From NCBI GenBank assembly GCA_002497905.1, contig DAFJ01000052.1:9999-20595 (forward strand): DNA of 10,597 nt. The letters are read 5' to 3'. The position numbers and the translations under genes are program-made. Shown piece after piece: positions 1 to 7,285 of the stretch (positions are counted from its first letter, which is position 1; each line of letters starts with the position of its first letter). The DNA is from Euryarchaeota archaeon UBA251. GTDB lineage: Archaea; Thermoplasmatota; Poseidoniia; Poseidoniales; Thalassarchaeaceae. Under the pieces are notes generated by a model that saw only the letters and a program-made list of their open reading frames with translations, did not search any database and had not been told where the DNA came from.

Positions 1-3000
1 ATTCTGATACGTATTATTCACATACGTTACACTGCCGCCACCATCTCCTGAGCCCTGAGGAACTTCTCCTTGTGCACAACCTTCGGTATTTACCGACAAA
101 CCTAGATTGGTTCTTGGGCATATGTCATCGAGATCGTTTACTCCATCACCATCATCGTCCCAATCCTCATTATAATCATGACAACCGTCTTGATCGAGAT
201 CGATAGTTGGATTTGTCCGCCACCCTATGACTCCACGGGGGCAGTTATCTGAGGTATCTGGCACGCCATCTGCGTCATCATCGAGATCTTCGTCCGCATC
301 GTAGCATCCATCGCCATCATAATCAGTTATGGAACCACTTCGCCAATCGGTTGTTCCATTCGGACATGAATCATCCACATCTGGGAAGTCGTCTTCATCG
401 TCATTATCGTCTTCCTGAGAATCAAGGCAGCCATCGCCATCATTGTCATTGGATGATTGTGATACCCATCCCGTAGCACCAGTAGGGCAAGTGTCCTGGT
501 CATCATCTACACCATCGCCATCATCATCATCATCCTCAACTCCATCGAGACAACCATCGCCATCAAGATCCGTATCTGGGGTCGAAGTCCACCCTGTCTC
601 ACCACGCGGACATGCATCCGGATTATCGTAAACTTGATCGTTGTCATCGTCTGTATCTTCAACTGAATCCTGACAGCCGTCCTGATCGTGATCGTTACTC
701 GCTGTTGATGTCCAATTCAACGCCCCATACAAACAAGAATCGTCGATATCGAGGATGCCATCATCATCATCATCGTCATCTTCGGCTGCATCTGCACATC
801 CATCTGAGTCGTGATCTGAGACCGCCAATGATGTCCATCCGATAGCACCCATCGGACAAGAATCGTCGACATCGAGAACTCCATCTCCATCATCATCATC
901 ATCACAGATATCGCCAATTCCATCATTCTCAAAATCTGCTTGGGGTGGATTGTAAATTGAAATACAGTTGTCACGATTGTTAGTAATGCCATCAGCATCT
1001 TGATCTGCGCTCATTCGTGAAACGAACAAATCCTCTCCATCTGACGATCTTAAAGAATCAAGACCAAATGTTCGGATATTGCTATCGTAGAGTAGTTCAC
1101 CAGCTACTTCGATGCTGCCATTACCTGCTGGAATGACAGTTCGTATCCTTGTGTCCCCTACTGGTTGTTGTGCCCAGGACCAAGTGCCTTGATCCGAAGC
1201 CATTGCAACAAAACCAGTTCCAGCATTTGACAGAGTGGTTAAACCGACACTTACAACACCACTCTTTTCGCCCACTCCTGCAATACTTCCATTGCCTATG
1301 AAACGAACATCATAGAGATAATCATCATTTGTTCCGCCAAGTGCAATTGACCAATCCCATCTATGGTTTGAAGCGTTCCATAATGCCATGTATCCATCAT
1401 ATCCACCACCTGAATTCACAGAGCAGCAATTGGAAAATGAGATTGAATTTCTAAAATATCCGCCAATTACAATATCTCCATTTGCTCGCACATCGATTGA
1501 TTCAACATCATTACATCCTGATCCGCCTTGGCAAGTCGGCCAATCCCACAACCACATTGTTCGATTATTACCATGAAGACGAACAAGGCCGCCTGCATCA
1601 GAGCTAGAAATACTCTGAGTTCCTCCACTAGGACGATTCCAATAATCTCCTCGAACCCAAAGTACTGCGCCACCATTTGGATGGCCTGCAATTGCATCCA
1701 CTCTTGGAGAATATTGTGAGTTTGAACGTGCTACTCCTATCCAACCCGAACTAGAACGTTGAGCAACACATACTTGATGTTGATTTGAGCCGGAAAAGGA
1801 ATTGCCGGTAATTGTCACTGTTGAATAACATTCACCTAACACCCATACATCGCCATTTCCATCAGTAACTATGTCGAATGGAACATAGTATGAGTATTGA
1901 TATCCTTCTAATTTGTCGGCTGAAGACCACCCACTCCCTGGAACCCAACTAAGCACATGAACGCCCCAACCACTAGTGATTGAAACTACACCTGGAACGT
2001 GCAAAAAGCCGCGCCAATATACAACTACCCACACAGTACCATTGGGAGCAGTAGTCATCCCAATTCCAAATGGAATATTAGATTGATCACGATCTTCTCC
2101 AAACCAAAAATGTCCAAGATCTGTCCATGCCCCTGTTTCATTGACCGTTGCAATCCAAACATTTTCTTGATTCGTGCCACCAGCAGTCAAATCACCAAAT
2201 CTCAATCCTTGAGATTCCCCTTGAATAAGAATTGCTGAATGTGTTGAATTTATTCTTTCTTGATCAACAACCCATTCTGATGATGTAAACCCTATTTCTA
2301 CACCCTCGAGATTAGAATTAGGGCCTGGATTGGATGTAGATGACTCCCACTGATGGATTACCATATGGGAGAATGGAGCATTAGACGCGGAAGTAGAAAG
2401 TGAGGTTGTATCTGAACCTGTAAAATCCCCATACGATCTAGGTAAACTCGACCATGCTCCAAAGGCAAAATCTGTCCCACTCGGATTATCGATTGCATCT
2501 ACATCAAAAATATGAGAATTACTTGAATGGCGGTAATAGGAGTTTGAGATTGACCCCGTACTTGAGATCCCAAGAAAGTATGCTGAATGAGAATATGATC
2601 CATAGAACTGTCCCGAACTCGAGCTCCCGCTGAAACATAACCTATTGTCGCCTTTACTATGAATGCCGAATGCAATGTTGCTATCCACTACAGTAACTGT
2701 TGGATTCCATTGTTGATAACTTGAATAGTAATTTGACGTTGAGTAGCAAAAATTAGACCTTATTGCCCAACCGATTGCTCCTACATTTGAGAATTTTACA
2801 ACATAAGCCATCTGATGATTTCGGCCAGTAGTAATTCGAATTGACCCCCAAGTAATCTCATGTGACCCACTATTGTTGTAGAAATGCTCTCCCGCTACAA
2901 ACACATTTCCAGCAGAGTCAACATCCACACTCCAAGCCCTATCATTTGCAGTAGCAATTGGCTTACGGACCCATTCAACTCCGGTACGTGCAACTCGCAT

Positions 3001-3906
3001 CACGATGCTGTCTGAGCCAGTTCCACCGCCGTGAACGATTGTGGTTTGATCAAGAACCAAAGATGTAGAGCTAAATTCACCAACAAGCATGATGCGATCA
3101 TTTCCATCTGCTGCACAATCGTGTGCTTCCTCTTTCCCCGTACTCCCATATCGCCGTAATTGATCCCATACACCGCTGGAACTACTCCAAGCAACAAACA
3201 TATCATTGTCTGTGCCCGATCCATTACTCATTGTTCCATTGATGGTCACTGATGCGCTTGATGTCCACCCACAGAATGCTAAATCTCCAACCGATGTTTC
3301 AGTTACGCCAGTTATATTGTCAAAACCATTAGATGCAATTGAATTGACCCAATCAAATGTACCTGTAGATCCGTCAATCTTGAATGCATATCCATCTCGA
3401 CCTCCTTGATTATTCAATGTCAATGTTCCAGAATTTCCTGCAACAGAAATAGAAGATGAATTGTATGATCCTACAACAATTAAATCTCCTGTGGTATCAA
3501 GAATCATGTCCTCTATGTGTTCATCCTCAGACCCGCCAAAAACAGAAAGCCAAGACCAGAACCCGTTGCCTGAATTGTAAGTATAGTGCCCAACAAAAAC
3601 ATCCCTTCCACCATGATTCAGTATATTCTTAGGTGCATGAATACCTCCTTGAGTGGATTCCAAATTCAATGAACCCCCCAGAAAAACTCCTGCCACATAG
3701 AATGAACCATTGTTCTGTCCTTCTACTTCCTTAACCCAAGTAAAACCCGCATCTGTATCCTTATTCACCCATTCCCAGCCCAAGGGGTTCGTTGCACCAA
3801 CTGATGGAAATGTAGGTTCGTCTTCCTCAAGATATTCTGGAAGCTCGGGAATTTGAAGAAGGATAGGGAGGACCATTACGGCGACCAGCGCAACAGAGGT
3901 TCTCAT
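1..3906 (-). CDS. Giant secreted protein: beta-propeller (SBBP-like) repeats plus thrombospondin type 3 calcium-binding repeats (3' end outside window)
   Basis: One minus-strand frame is open from ATG 3906-3904 to base 1: 1302 codons with no stop, the C-terminus lying beyond the left edge. An in-frame stop at 3943-3945 and a hydrophobic N-terminus (residues 4-17, a likely signal peptide) support the start. Residues about 65-960 hold a dozen or so 60-75-residue repeats that alternate 'GGxDxYxxK/W', 'W..s.g...D' and 'G.i.V.G.f' strands. These resemble SBBP/WD-like beta-propeller blades, probably enough for two propellers. Residues 968-1277 are eight Asp-rich thrombospondin type 3 units with paired cysteines ('DDxCPxG..GW', 'D.DGDGC.D..ED'). 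A Gly-rich linker and an NNT sequon follow. A secreted, calcium-stabilised surface or adhesion protein is inferred; the substrate is unknown. It follows the ATPase gene by 43 bases. No Shine-Dalgarno is visible. I expect a C-terminal anchor off the edge. Confidence 0.88.
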   Translation of the reverse strand, partial: MRTSVALVAVMVLPILLQIPELPEYLEEDEPTFPSVGATNPLGWEWVNKDTDAGFTWVKEVEGQNNGSFYVAGVFLGGSLNLESTQGGIHAPKNILNHGGRDVFVGHYTYNSGNGFWSWLSVFGGSEDEHIEDMILDTTGDLIVVGSYNSSSISVAGNSGTLTLNNQGGRDGYAFKIDGSTGTFDWVNSIASNGFDNITGVTETSVGDLAFCGWTSSASVTINGTMSNGSGTDNDMFVAWSSSSGVWDQLRRYGSTGKEEAHDCAADGNDRIMLVGEFSSTSLVLDQTTIVHGGGTGSDSIVMRVARTGVEWVRKPIATANDRAWSVDVDSAGNVFVAGEHFYNNSGSHEITWGSIRITTGRNHQMAYVVKFSNVGAIGWAIRSNFCYSTSNYYSSYQQWNPTVTVVDSNIAFGIHSKGDNRLCFSGSSSSGQFYGSYSHSAYFLGISSTGSISNSYYRHSSNSHIFDVDAIDNPSGTDFAFGAWSSLPRSYGDFTGSDTTSLSTSASNAPFSHMVIHQWESSTSNPGPNSNLEGVEIGFTSSEWVVDQERINSTHSAILIQGESQGLRFGDLTAGGTNQENVWIATVNETGAWTDLGHFWFGEDRDQSNIPFGIGMTTAPNGTVWVVVYWRGFLHVPGVVSITSGWGVHVLSWVPGSGWSSADKLEGYQYSYYVPFDIVTDGNGDVWVLGECYSTVTITGNSFSGSNQHQVCVAQRSSSGWIGVARSNSQYSPRVDAIAGHPNGGAVLWVRGDYWNRPSGGTQSISSSDAGGLVRLHGNNRTMWLWDWPTCQGGSGCNDVESIDVRANGDIVIGGYFRNSISFSNCCSVNSGGGYDGYMALWNASNHRWDWSIALGGTNDDYLYDVRFIGNGSIAGVGEKSGVVSVGLTTLSNAGTGFVAMASDQGTWSWAQQPVGDTRIRTVIPAGNGSIEVAGELLYDSNIRTFGLDSLRSSDGEDLFVSRMSADQDADGITNNRDNCISIYNPPQADFENDGIGDICDDDDDGDGVLDVDDSCPMGAIGWTSLAVSDHDSDGCADAAEDDDDDDDGILDIDDSCLYGALNWTSTASNDHDQDGCQDSVEDTDDDNDQVYDNPDACPRGETGWTSTPDTDLDGDGCLDGVEDDDDDGDGVDDDQDTCPTGATGWVSQSSNDNDGDGCLDSQEDDNDDEDDFPDVDDSCPNGTTDWRSGSITDYDGDGCYDADEDLDDDADGVPDTSDNCPRGVIGWRTNPTIDLDQDGCHDYNEDWDDDGDGVNDLDDICPRTNLGLSVNTEGCAQGEVPQGSGDGGGSVTYVNNTYQN
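76..1005 (-). repeat. Eight tandem thrombospondin type 3 units (period 123 bp / 41 aa)
   Basis: Within the giant secreted protein, unit 1 (877-1005) is a 43-residue lead-in. Units 2 to 7 are exactly 41 codons each: 754-876, 631-753, 508-630, 385-507, 262-384 and 139-261. Unit 8 (76-138) is a short cap ending in the 'NTEGC' pattern often seen at the end of such arrays. Each full unit carries 'D-x-D-x-C-P-x-G', a Trp (except in the cap), a 'D-x-D-G-C-x-D' loop and a run of Asp/Glu. The Asp side chains are the expected calcium ligands, and the two cysteines per unit probably form a disulphide. The units differ at many positions, so they are old duplicates rather than a recent expansion. Confidence 0.9.
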
Positions 3907-3926
3907 CGGCCCGTAGTAAGTAATCA

Positions 3927-3936
3927 AGAATATCAA
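3927..3936 (-). promoter_or_regulatory. Possible TATA element for the giant secreted protein
   Basis: On the minus strand the sequence TTGATATTCT is centred about 26 bases before ATG 3906, the usual archaeal distance from TATA box to transcription start. With no Shine-Dalgarno nearby, this would give a leaderless transcript starting at or next to the ATG. The element is weak and overlaps nothing coding, since the ATPase gene stops at 3950. Read-through from the ATPase gene is equally possible. Confidence 0.3.
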
Positions 3937-3949
3937 TGCTATTCAAGAT

Positions 3950-5314
3950 TCAACGGCGGCGATTTTTCCTCTTTTTCCCTTTACGTCCACCTTTGGAATA
4001 TTCCCAAGAGCTGGAAGCGGTCGAAGGATCGAATCCGTAATCCTGTAGGTGTGAGCGCTGATCGATTTCACGTCGAAGCGCATGAGAGAGTTCTTTGTAA
4101 CCTTTGATTTTCAAACGAATTCCTCCAACTTCTTCCTCTAGAGTTCGAACTGAATCGCCCCCTTGACCAACTACTGCGCCGATTGCTGCATCATCAACAT
4201 ACACTTCTGCATTTGACTCTCCTGTGAACTGAACATGATGTACGCGGACACCAGTAAAACCTCTAATCAAGCGACGTAATTCTTCGGCGGCAAGTCGCCG
4301 AATTGGACTAGATTGATTGGATTCTCCATCTGCTGACACAGGAACCACTGCAATCTCTGAACCAAAAGCAAACATTTCGTGGGTTAGCGTCCCCTCAGGG
4401 AAGCGGCGAATCTCAATGACCGGACGAGATAATTCTGCCTCCATGCCTGAAGGTGCTCGGACTACCATCTTCAGTTCAAGGACTTCATGCACCTTACCTC
4501 GCTCAATATGCACAACGGTATCGAGCACCTGTGAAATCAATCCGAGTTCGACCTTGCCTACAAGCCTCTGAATTGCCTCAAGACCACTATTCGCATGAGT
4601 AACTCCCAAGAGGCCGACGCCGGCAAGACGAACGTCAGAAAATATACGGAAATCATTAGCTCTCCTAACCTCGTCGTATATTACAAAATCAGGACGAACA
4701 AGGAAAATTATCTCCGCTGTCTTCTCAAGGTCGCCTTCCAATGGTGCATACTGAGTAATTCGCTGAGCAACTTGGAGATCACGTGGAGCCTCCATTGTCT
4801 TGACCATTGCTCCAATCTCGAGGTCGAGGTGGTCGGCAATTGCTGTAGCAAAAGTACTCTTTCCTGAACCCGGCTTACCAACAACAAATATGCCACGATG
4901 GTGATCTGAAAGTCGGTCTATGAGATCCTGTTGCAATTCATAATCAGCAAGGCTCAGACGAGCAACTGGCCGCACGACAGTAATCTCCCATGCATCTGAG
5001 AATGGGGGCGATGCACAGGTCACACGAAGATCTCCTACCTGAAAAATCGTGCAACCAAGGCGTTCTATCTCAACAAAACAATCCGATCTATCCTGATTCT
5101 CCTCGACTACTTGTTGAATTGCTTCTGCAAGAGATTCAACCCGACCACGAGACCAGGGGTCCTCCTCCAATTCAACCAATCTTATCTCAGAAATGTGTCC
5201 TGATTTTACCCGTGGTGGACAATCGGCCTTGAGGAATACTGTACTTGCCGTCTCATCTGAGAGTAATTCAGACAAGTCCTCTGGGAGAGGAGGACGGTCT
5301 CCGAACGTCGCCAT
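3950..5314 (-). CDS. PilT-family ATPase with C-terminal KH domain (COG1855-like, lacking the usual N-terminal PIN domain)
   Basis: A 454-residue archaeal P-loop ATPase of the COG1855 type. It has a conserved pre-ATPase segment (residues about 38-125, including 'SFSDAWEITVVRP'-like text at 102-116), a Walker A GKPGSGKS at 146-153, a Walker B-like 'FVIYDEVR' at 210-217, an 'GVTHANSG' motif at 237-244, a KH nucleic-acid-binding domain near 355-405 with its GxxG loop (GQGG) at 383-386, and a Lys/Arg tail (441-454). Family members I know usually begin with a PIN nuclease domain of about 130 residues. Here the N-terminus is only about 35 residues before the conserved core, and an in-frame stop at 5342-5344 rules out a longer start. 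A role in RNA handling is inferred from the KH domain; the cellular function of this family is not established. ATG 5314 has no Shine-Dalgarno. Confidence 0.87.
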   Translation of the reverse strand: MATFGDRPPLPEDLSELLSDETASTVFLKADCPPRVKSGHISEIRLVELEEDPWSRGRVESLAEAIQQVVEENQDRSDCFVEIERLGCTIFQVGDLRVTCASPPFSDAWEITVVRPVARLSLADYELQQDLIDRLSDHHRGIFVVGKPGSGKSTFATAIADHLDLEIGAMVKTMEAPRDLQVAQRITQYAPLEGDLEKTAEIIFLVRPDFVIYDEVRRANDFRIFSDVRLAGVGLLGVTHANSGLEAIQRLVGKVELGLISQVLDTVVHIERGKVHEVLELKMVVRAPSGMEAELSRPVIEIRRFPEGTLTHEMFAFGSEIAVVPVSADGESNQSSPIRRLAAEELRRLIRGFTGVRVHHVQFTGESNAEVYVDDAAIGAVVGQGGDSVRTLEEEVGGIRLKIKGYKELSHALRREIDQRSHLQDYGFDPSTASSSWEYSKGGRKGKKRKNRRR

Positions 5315-5353
5315 GTTAGGGAATTGAATCCCGGGGGTGCTTCAACCCGCCGT

Positions 5354-5361
5354 CCATATAG
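5354..5361 (-). promoter_or_regulatory. Possible TATA box for the PilT/KH ATPase gene
   Basis: The minus-strand sequence TCTATATG lies in the 51-base gap between the small membrane protein stop (5366) and ATG 5314. Its centre is about 43 bases before the ATG, so transcription would start near 5331 with a leader of roughly 17 bases. It sits inside an imperfect palindrome (5352-5363, GTCCATATAGAC). Suggestive spacing, not proof. Confidence 0.35.
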
Positions 5362-5365
5362 ACGC

Positions 5366-5725
5366 TCAAGCATTCGTCGGTGTCAATGTATCAAACGTCC
5401 ACTTCCAAAGAAGTGTGGAAGATACTGCAGTTAGAAATGCGCCGATGAAGGGGAAGCCAAATGAAATGAAAACCAAGTGTTGAATGATTGTTGCAATAGT
5501 GTATCCAATCCAAGAGGTGATTTTGGCATTTGTAATCTCGAAATGTCTGATGAGGTTGGAGGAATTCCTAAGCGCTTGAATCAAACCAAAAGCAACTGCG
5601 AGTAAAAGCAGATTGCCCACAATCCAACCCATAGATGACCCAAATGCTGCATCAAGTTGGTCAGCAAAGCCCCCAAAGACCATTGTAGCGGGATCGAAGG
5701 TCGCCATGAATTGCCGACTATTCAC
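5366..5725 (-). CDS. Small integral membrane protein of unknown function
   Basis: I do not recognise a family. The product is 119 residues from GTG 5725, or 113 from ATG 5707 ('MATFDPATM'). It has one hydrophobic segment near residues 33-50, then a short polar loop ('RNSSNLIRHFEITNAK', about 53-68), then a long hydrophobic stretch 70-108 that could be two membrane helices. A GGAGG (5741-5745) lies 15 bases before the GTG. A TATA-like CATAAGTATG at 5746-5755 is placed so that transcription would begin close to the GTG. Both favour GTG slightly, but the choice of start is open. It sits 41 bases after the EamA transporter and before the ATPase, and a partner role with either is only a guess. Confidence 0.68.
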   Translation of the reverse strand: MNSRQFMATFDPATMVFGGFADQLDAAFGSSMGWIVGNLLLLAVAFGLIQALRNSSNLIRHFEITNAKITSWIGYTIATIIQHLVFISFGFPFIGAFLTAVSSTLLWKWTFDTLTPTNA

Positions 5726-5740
5726 CGATTCTTGAACACT

Positions 5741-5755
5741 CCTCCATACTTATGA
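5741..5755 (-). promoter_or_regulatory. TATA-like element and GGAGG ahead of the small membrane protein
   Basis: Minus-strand CATAAGTATG (5746-5755) is followed directly by GGAGG (5741-5745). The TATA centre is about 26 bases from GTG 5725, which would make that start leaderless. If so, the GGAGG would lie upstream of the transcript and have no role in translation. If the gene is instead cotranscribed with the transporter, GGAGG could act as a poorly spaced Shine-Dalgarno. Confidence 0.3.
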
Positions 5756-5766
5756 CTCAAGCCAAG

Positions 5767-6690
5767 TCATTCTTCTTCATCGGAATTCTCACCGAACTGG
5801 ACAATTAGATTGCCAACAAGGATTGTTGAAGCACCGAAAATAAGCCAACTTGTAAGTTCTCCCTCAAGACCGAAAGCCAGAGACCCGAGCATTGCCCAAA
5901 CAGGTTCAGCAGCATAGAGTACTGCCGCATGAACTGGGTCAAGATTTCTCTGATGCATCATCAATATTAACAGCGCAACTATGCTTCCAAGAATCGCACA
6001 ACATAGTAGTGGGAAGAGAAACGATGGAGAGAGTGTAAGACTAATGAGAGTGCTATAATCGCTTGACCCGAATACCAGTTGCGTAATACCAGAAAGAATA
6101 GTCACAGTAAGTAGCATCGTTGCAGTCATACCTACTGCATCTTGACCTTGCGTCAAACGATCAGTTGCAATAATGTGCGCTGCAAAAAGAAAGGCGCATG
6201 CAATAGTCAGCCACTCACCAAGCCCGAAATTGATTTGAGGTGGTCCAGAAATCCAACCTGCTCCAACGGTTGCAAGAAAGACACCAATTATTGCTGGAAG
6301 AGAAAGGAAGCGGCGAGTAATTGCCATGGCAATCAAAGATGTGAATACAACGTAGAGGCTTGTCAGAAAAGCTGAGACTGCTGGCGTGACATCAGTAAGA
6401 CCAATCATCTGTAACAGAAACCCTCCCCAAATCAGTACTCCAAGCAAAGAGCCAGCCTTCCAATTAGATATGCTCAATAGGCCTTTTCTTGCTTCACCAA
6501 GGACTAGAGGAAGGAGGGCGGAAGCGATTAGAAACCTCATGAGAACAAAGAAAATGGCTGCGTCATTTTTTGCTAAATTAGGTGTCAAGGCTACGCTTGC
6601 GTCCAATGCCTGTTTCATCCAGATGAATGTTCCACCCCAAAGAAGAGTAACCAATAGAAGGGCCCAAGTCGCTCGACGGCGGACATTCAT
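5767..6690 (-). CDS. EamA/DMT-family transporter
   Basis: A 307-residue polytopic membrane protein with about ten hydrophobic helices in two EamA halves. The first starts 'ATWALLLVTLLWGGTF' near residue 7. The second carries the typical 'HAAVLYAAEPVWAMLGS' text near residue 260. The C-terminus is acidic (DSDEEE) and probably cytoplasmic. EamA proteins export or exchange small metabolites such as amino acids or nucleotides; the substrate cannot be read from sequence. A start 12 codons earlier (6726) exists, but I chose ATG 6690. It lies 7 bases after the Sco1 stop, has a GGTGA Shine-Dalgarno at about 6698-6702, and gives the usual family length. The gene is tightly packed behind Sco1 and probably cotranscribed with it. 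Confidence 0.88.
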   Translation of the reverse strand: MNVRRRATWALLLVTLLWGGTFIWMKQALDASVALTPNLAKNDAAIFFVLMRFLIASALLPLVLGEARKGLLSISNWKAGSLLGVLIWGGFLLQMIGLTDVTPAVSAFLTSLYVVFTSLIAMAITRRFLSLPAIIGVFLATVGAGWISGPPQINFGLGEWLTIACAFLFAAHIIATDRLTQGQDAVGMTATMLLTVTILSGITQLVFGSSDYSTLISLTLSPSFLFPLLCCAILGSIVALLILMMHQRNLDPVHAAVLYAAEPVWAMLGSLAFGLEGELTSWLIFGASTILVGNLIVQFGENSDEEE

Positions 6691-6697
6691 CTGAGAA

Positions 6698-7285
6698 TCA
6701 CCCCGCAATGAGTCTAAGATCCTCAAGGAAGAGATCTAGCGGTAAATCTGGCTCCGTCCAAAGTACAAGAGCGTTGCCGGTTTCATCGATAATGTATGTA
6801 GGCTGTGTATGACTGAATCCATATCCTTCGTCAGAATCATCCTCAAAATTCACTGGATCGACCCCGTATTCGTTTAGCACTGGAACAACAGCCTCTGGAG
6901 AACCGGTGAGATGGGGCCATTCATATCCTCGTTCCTCGGTCCAATTTGTCAAGACCGAAGGTGAATCATGCCAAGGATCGATGGTAACCGATACAAATGT
7001 GATTCTTTCCTTTTCTTCATCCGAAAGAGCGTCATGAATGGCTGCTAACGTAGCTGAAGTCACTGGACAAGTCGCATAACAACGAGTGTAAGTAAAAGCA
7101 AGAACGACTGTCTTATTCCGCTGTTCCTCAAGTGACCAAAGCTCACCATCTGAGGACTCCAGCATGAACAAAGGAGCGGGGTTCGTTCCCGTCCATTCAA
7201 ATCCATGGTACGGATTCTCAGGCTCAGGAGATGCACCGATACACCCGACAAACATGAACACCAACAATAGGCTAAGCCACCTCAT
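6698..7285 (-). CDS. Sco1/SenC-family copper-binding lipoprotein (thioredoxin fold)
   Basis: A 195-residue secreted lipoprotein. The signal peptide ends in a lipobox-like FVGC, so Cys15 is the likely lipidated residue. The Sco copper site is complete: C69-x-x-x-C73-P and the distal H159 in 'SHTQPTYIID'. The family also has the 'VSVTIDPWHDSP' stretch at 98-109. Sco proteins deliver copper to, or reduce, the CuA site of cytochrome c oxidase on the outer face of the membrane. This suggests an aerobic host, but no oxidase genes are in the window. The ATG overlaps the stop of the upstream acetyltransferase (ATGA, 7282-7285). A textbook GGAGGTG lies 5 bases before it, so translation is probably coupled. 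EamA follows. Confidence 0.92.
   Translation of the reverse strand: MRWLSLLLVFMFVGCIGASPEPENPYHGFEWTGTNPAPLFMLESSDGELWSLEEQRNKTVVLAFTYTRCYATCPVTSATLAAIHDALSDEEKERITFVSVTIDPWHDSPSVLTNWTEERGYEWPHLTGSPEAVVPVLNEYGVDPVNFEDDSDEGYGFSHTQPTYIIDETGNALVLWTEPDLPLDLFLEDLRLIAG

Noticed and set aside
443..998. Short plus- and minus-strand ORFs rich in Ser, His or Met (for example 443-631, 612-845, 717-998)
   Set aside because: They are out-of-frame readings of the GAT-rich Asp codons of the giant protein and have low-complexity composition.
76..1005. Regular 123-base periodicity suggestive of a CRISPR array or satellite repeat
   Set aside because: The period equals 41 codons of an open frame, no identical repeat is separated by unique spacers, and the units encode a known calcium-binding pattern.
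1388..3409. Several 60-80 codon ORFs inside the giant gene
   Set aside because: None has a recognisable domain or ribosome-binding site, and all lie within the longer frame.
3950..5314. Type IV pilus or secretion motor that exports the neighbouring giant protein
   Set aside because: The KH domain and basic tail point to nucleic acid, no pilin or membrane platform gene is present, and the giant protein has its own signal peptide.
6691..6726. Longer start for the EamA transporter at 6726
   Set aside because: It overlaps the Sco1 gene by 29 bases, adds a charged stretch before the first helix, and lacks a ribosome-binding site, whereas 6690 has GGTGA at good spacing.
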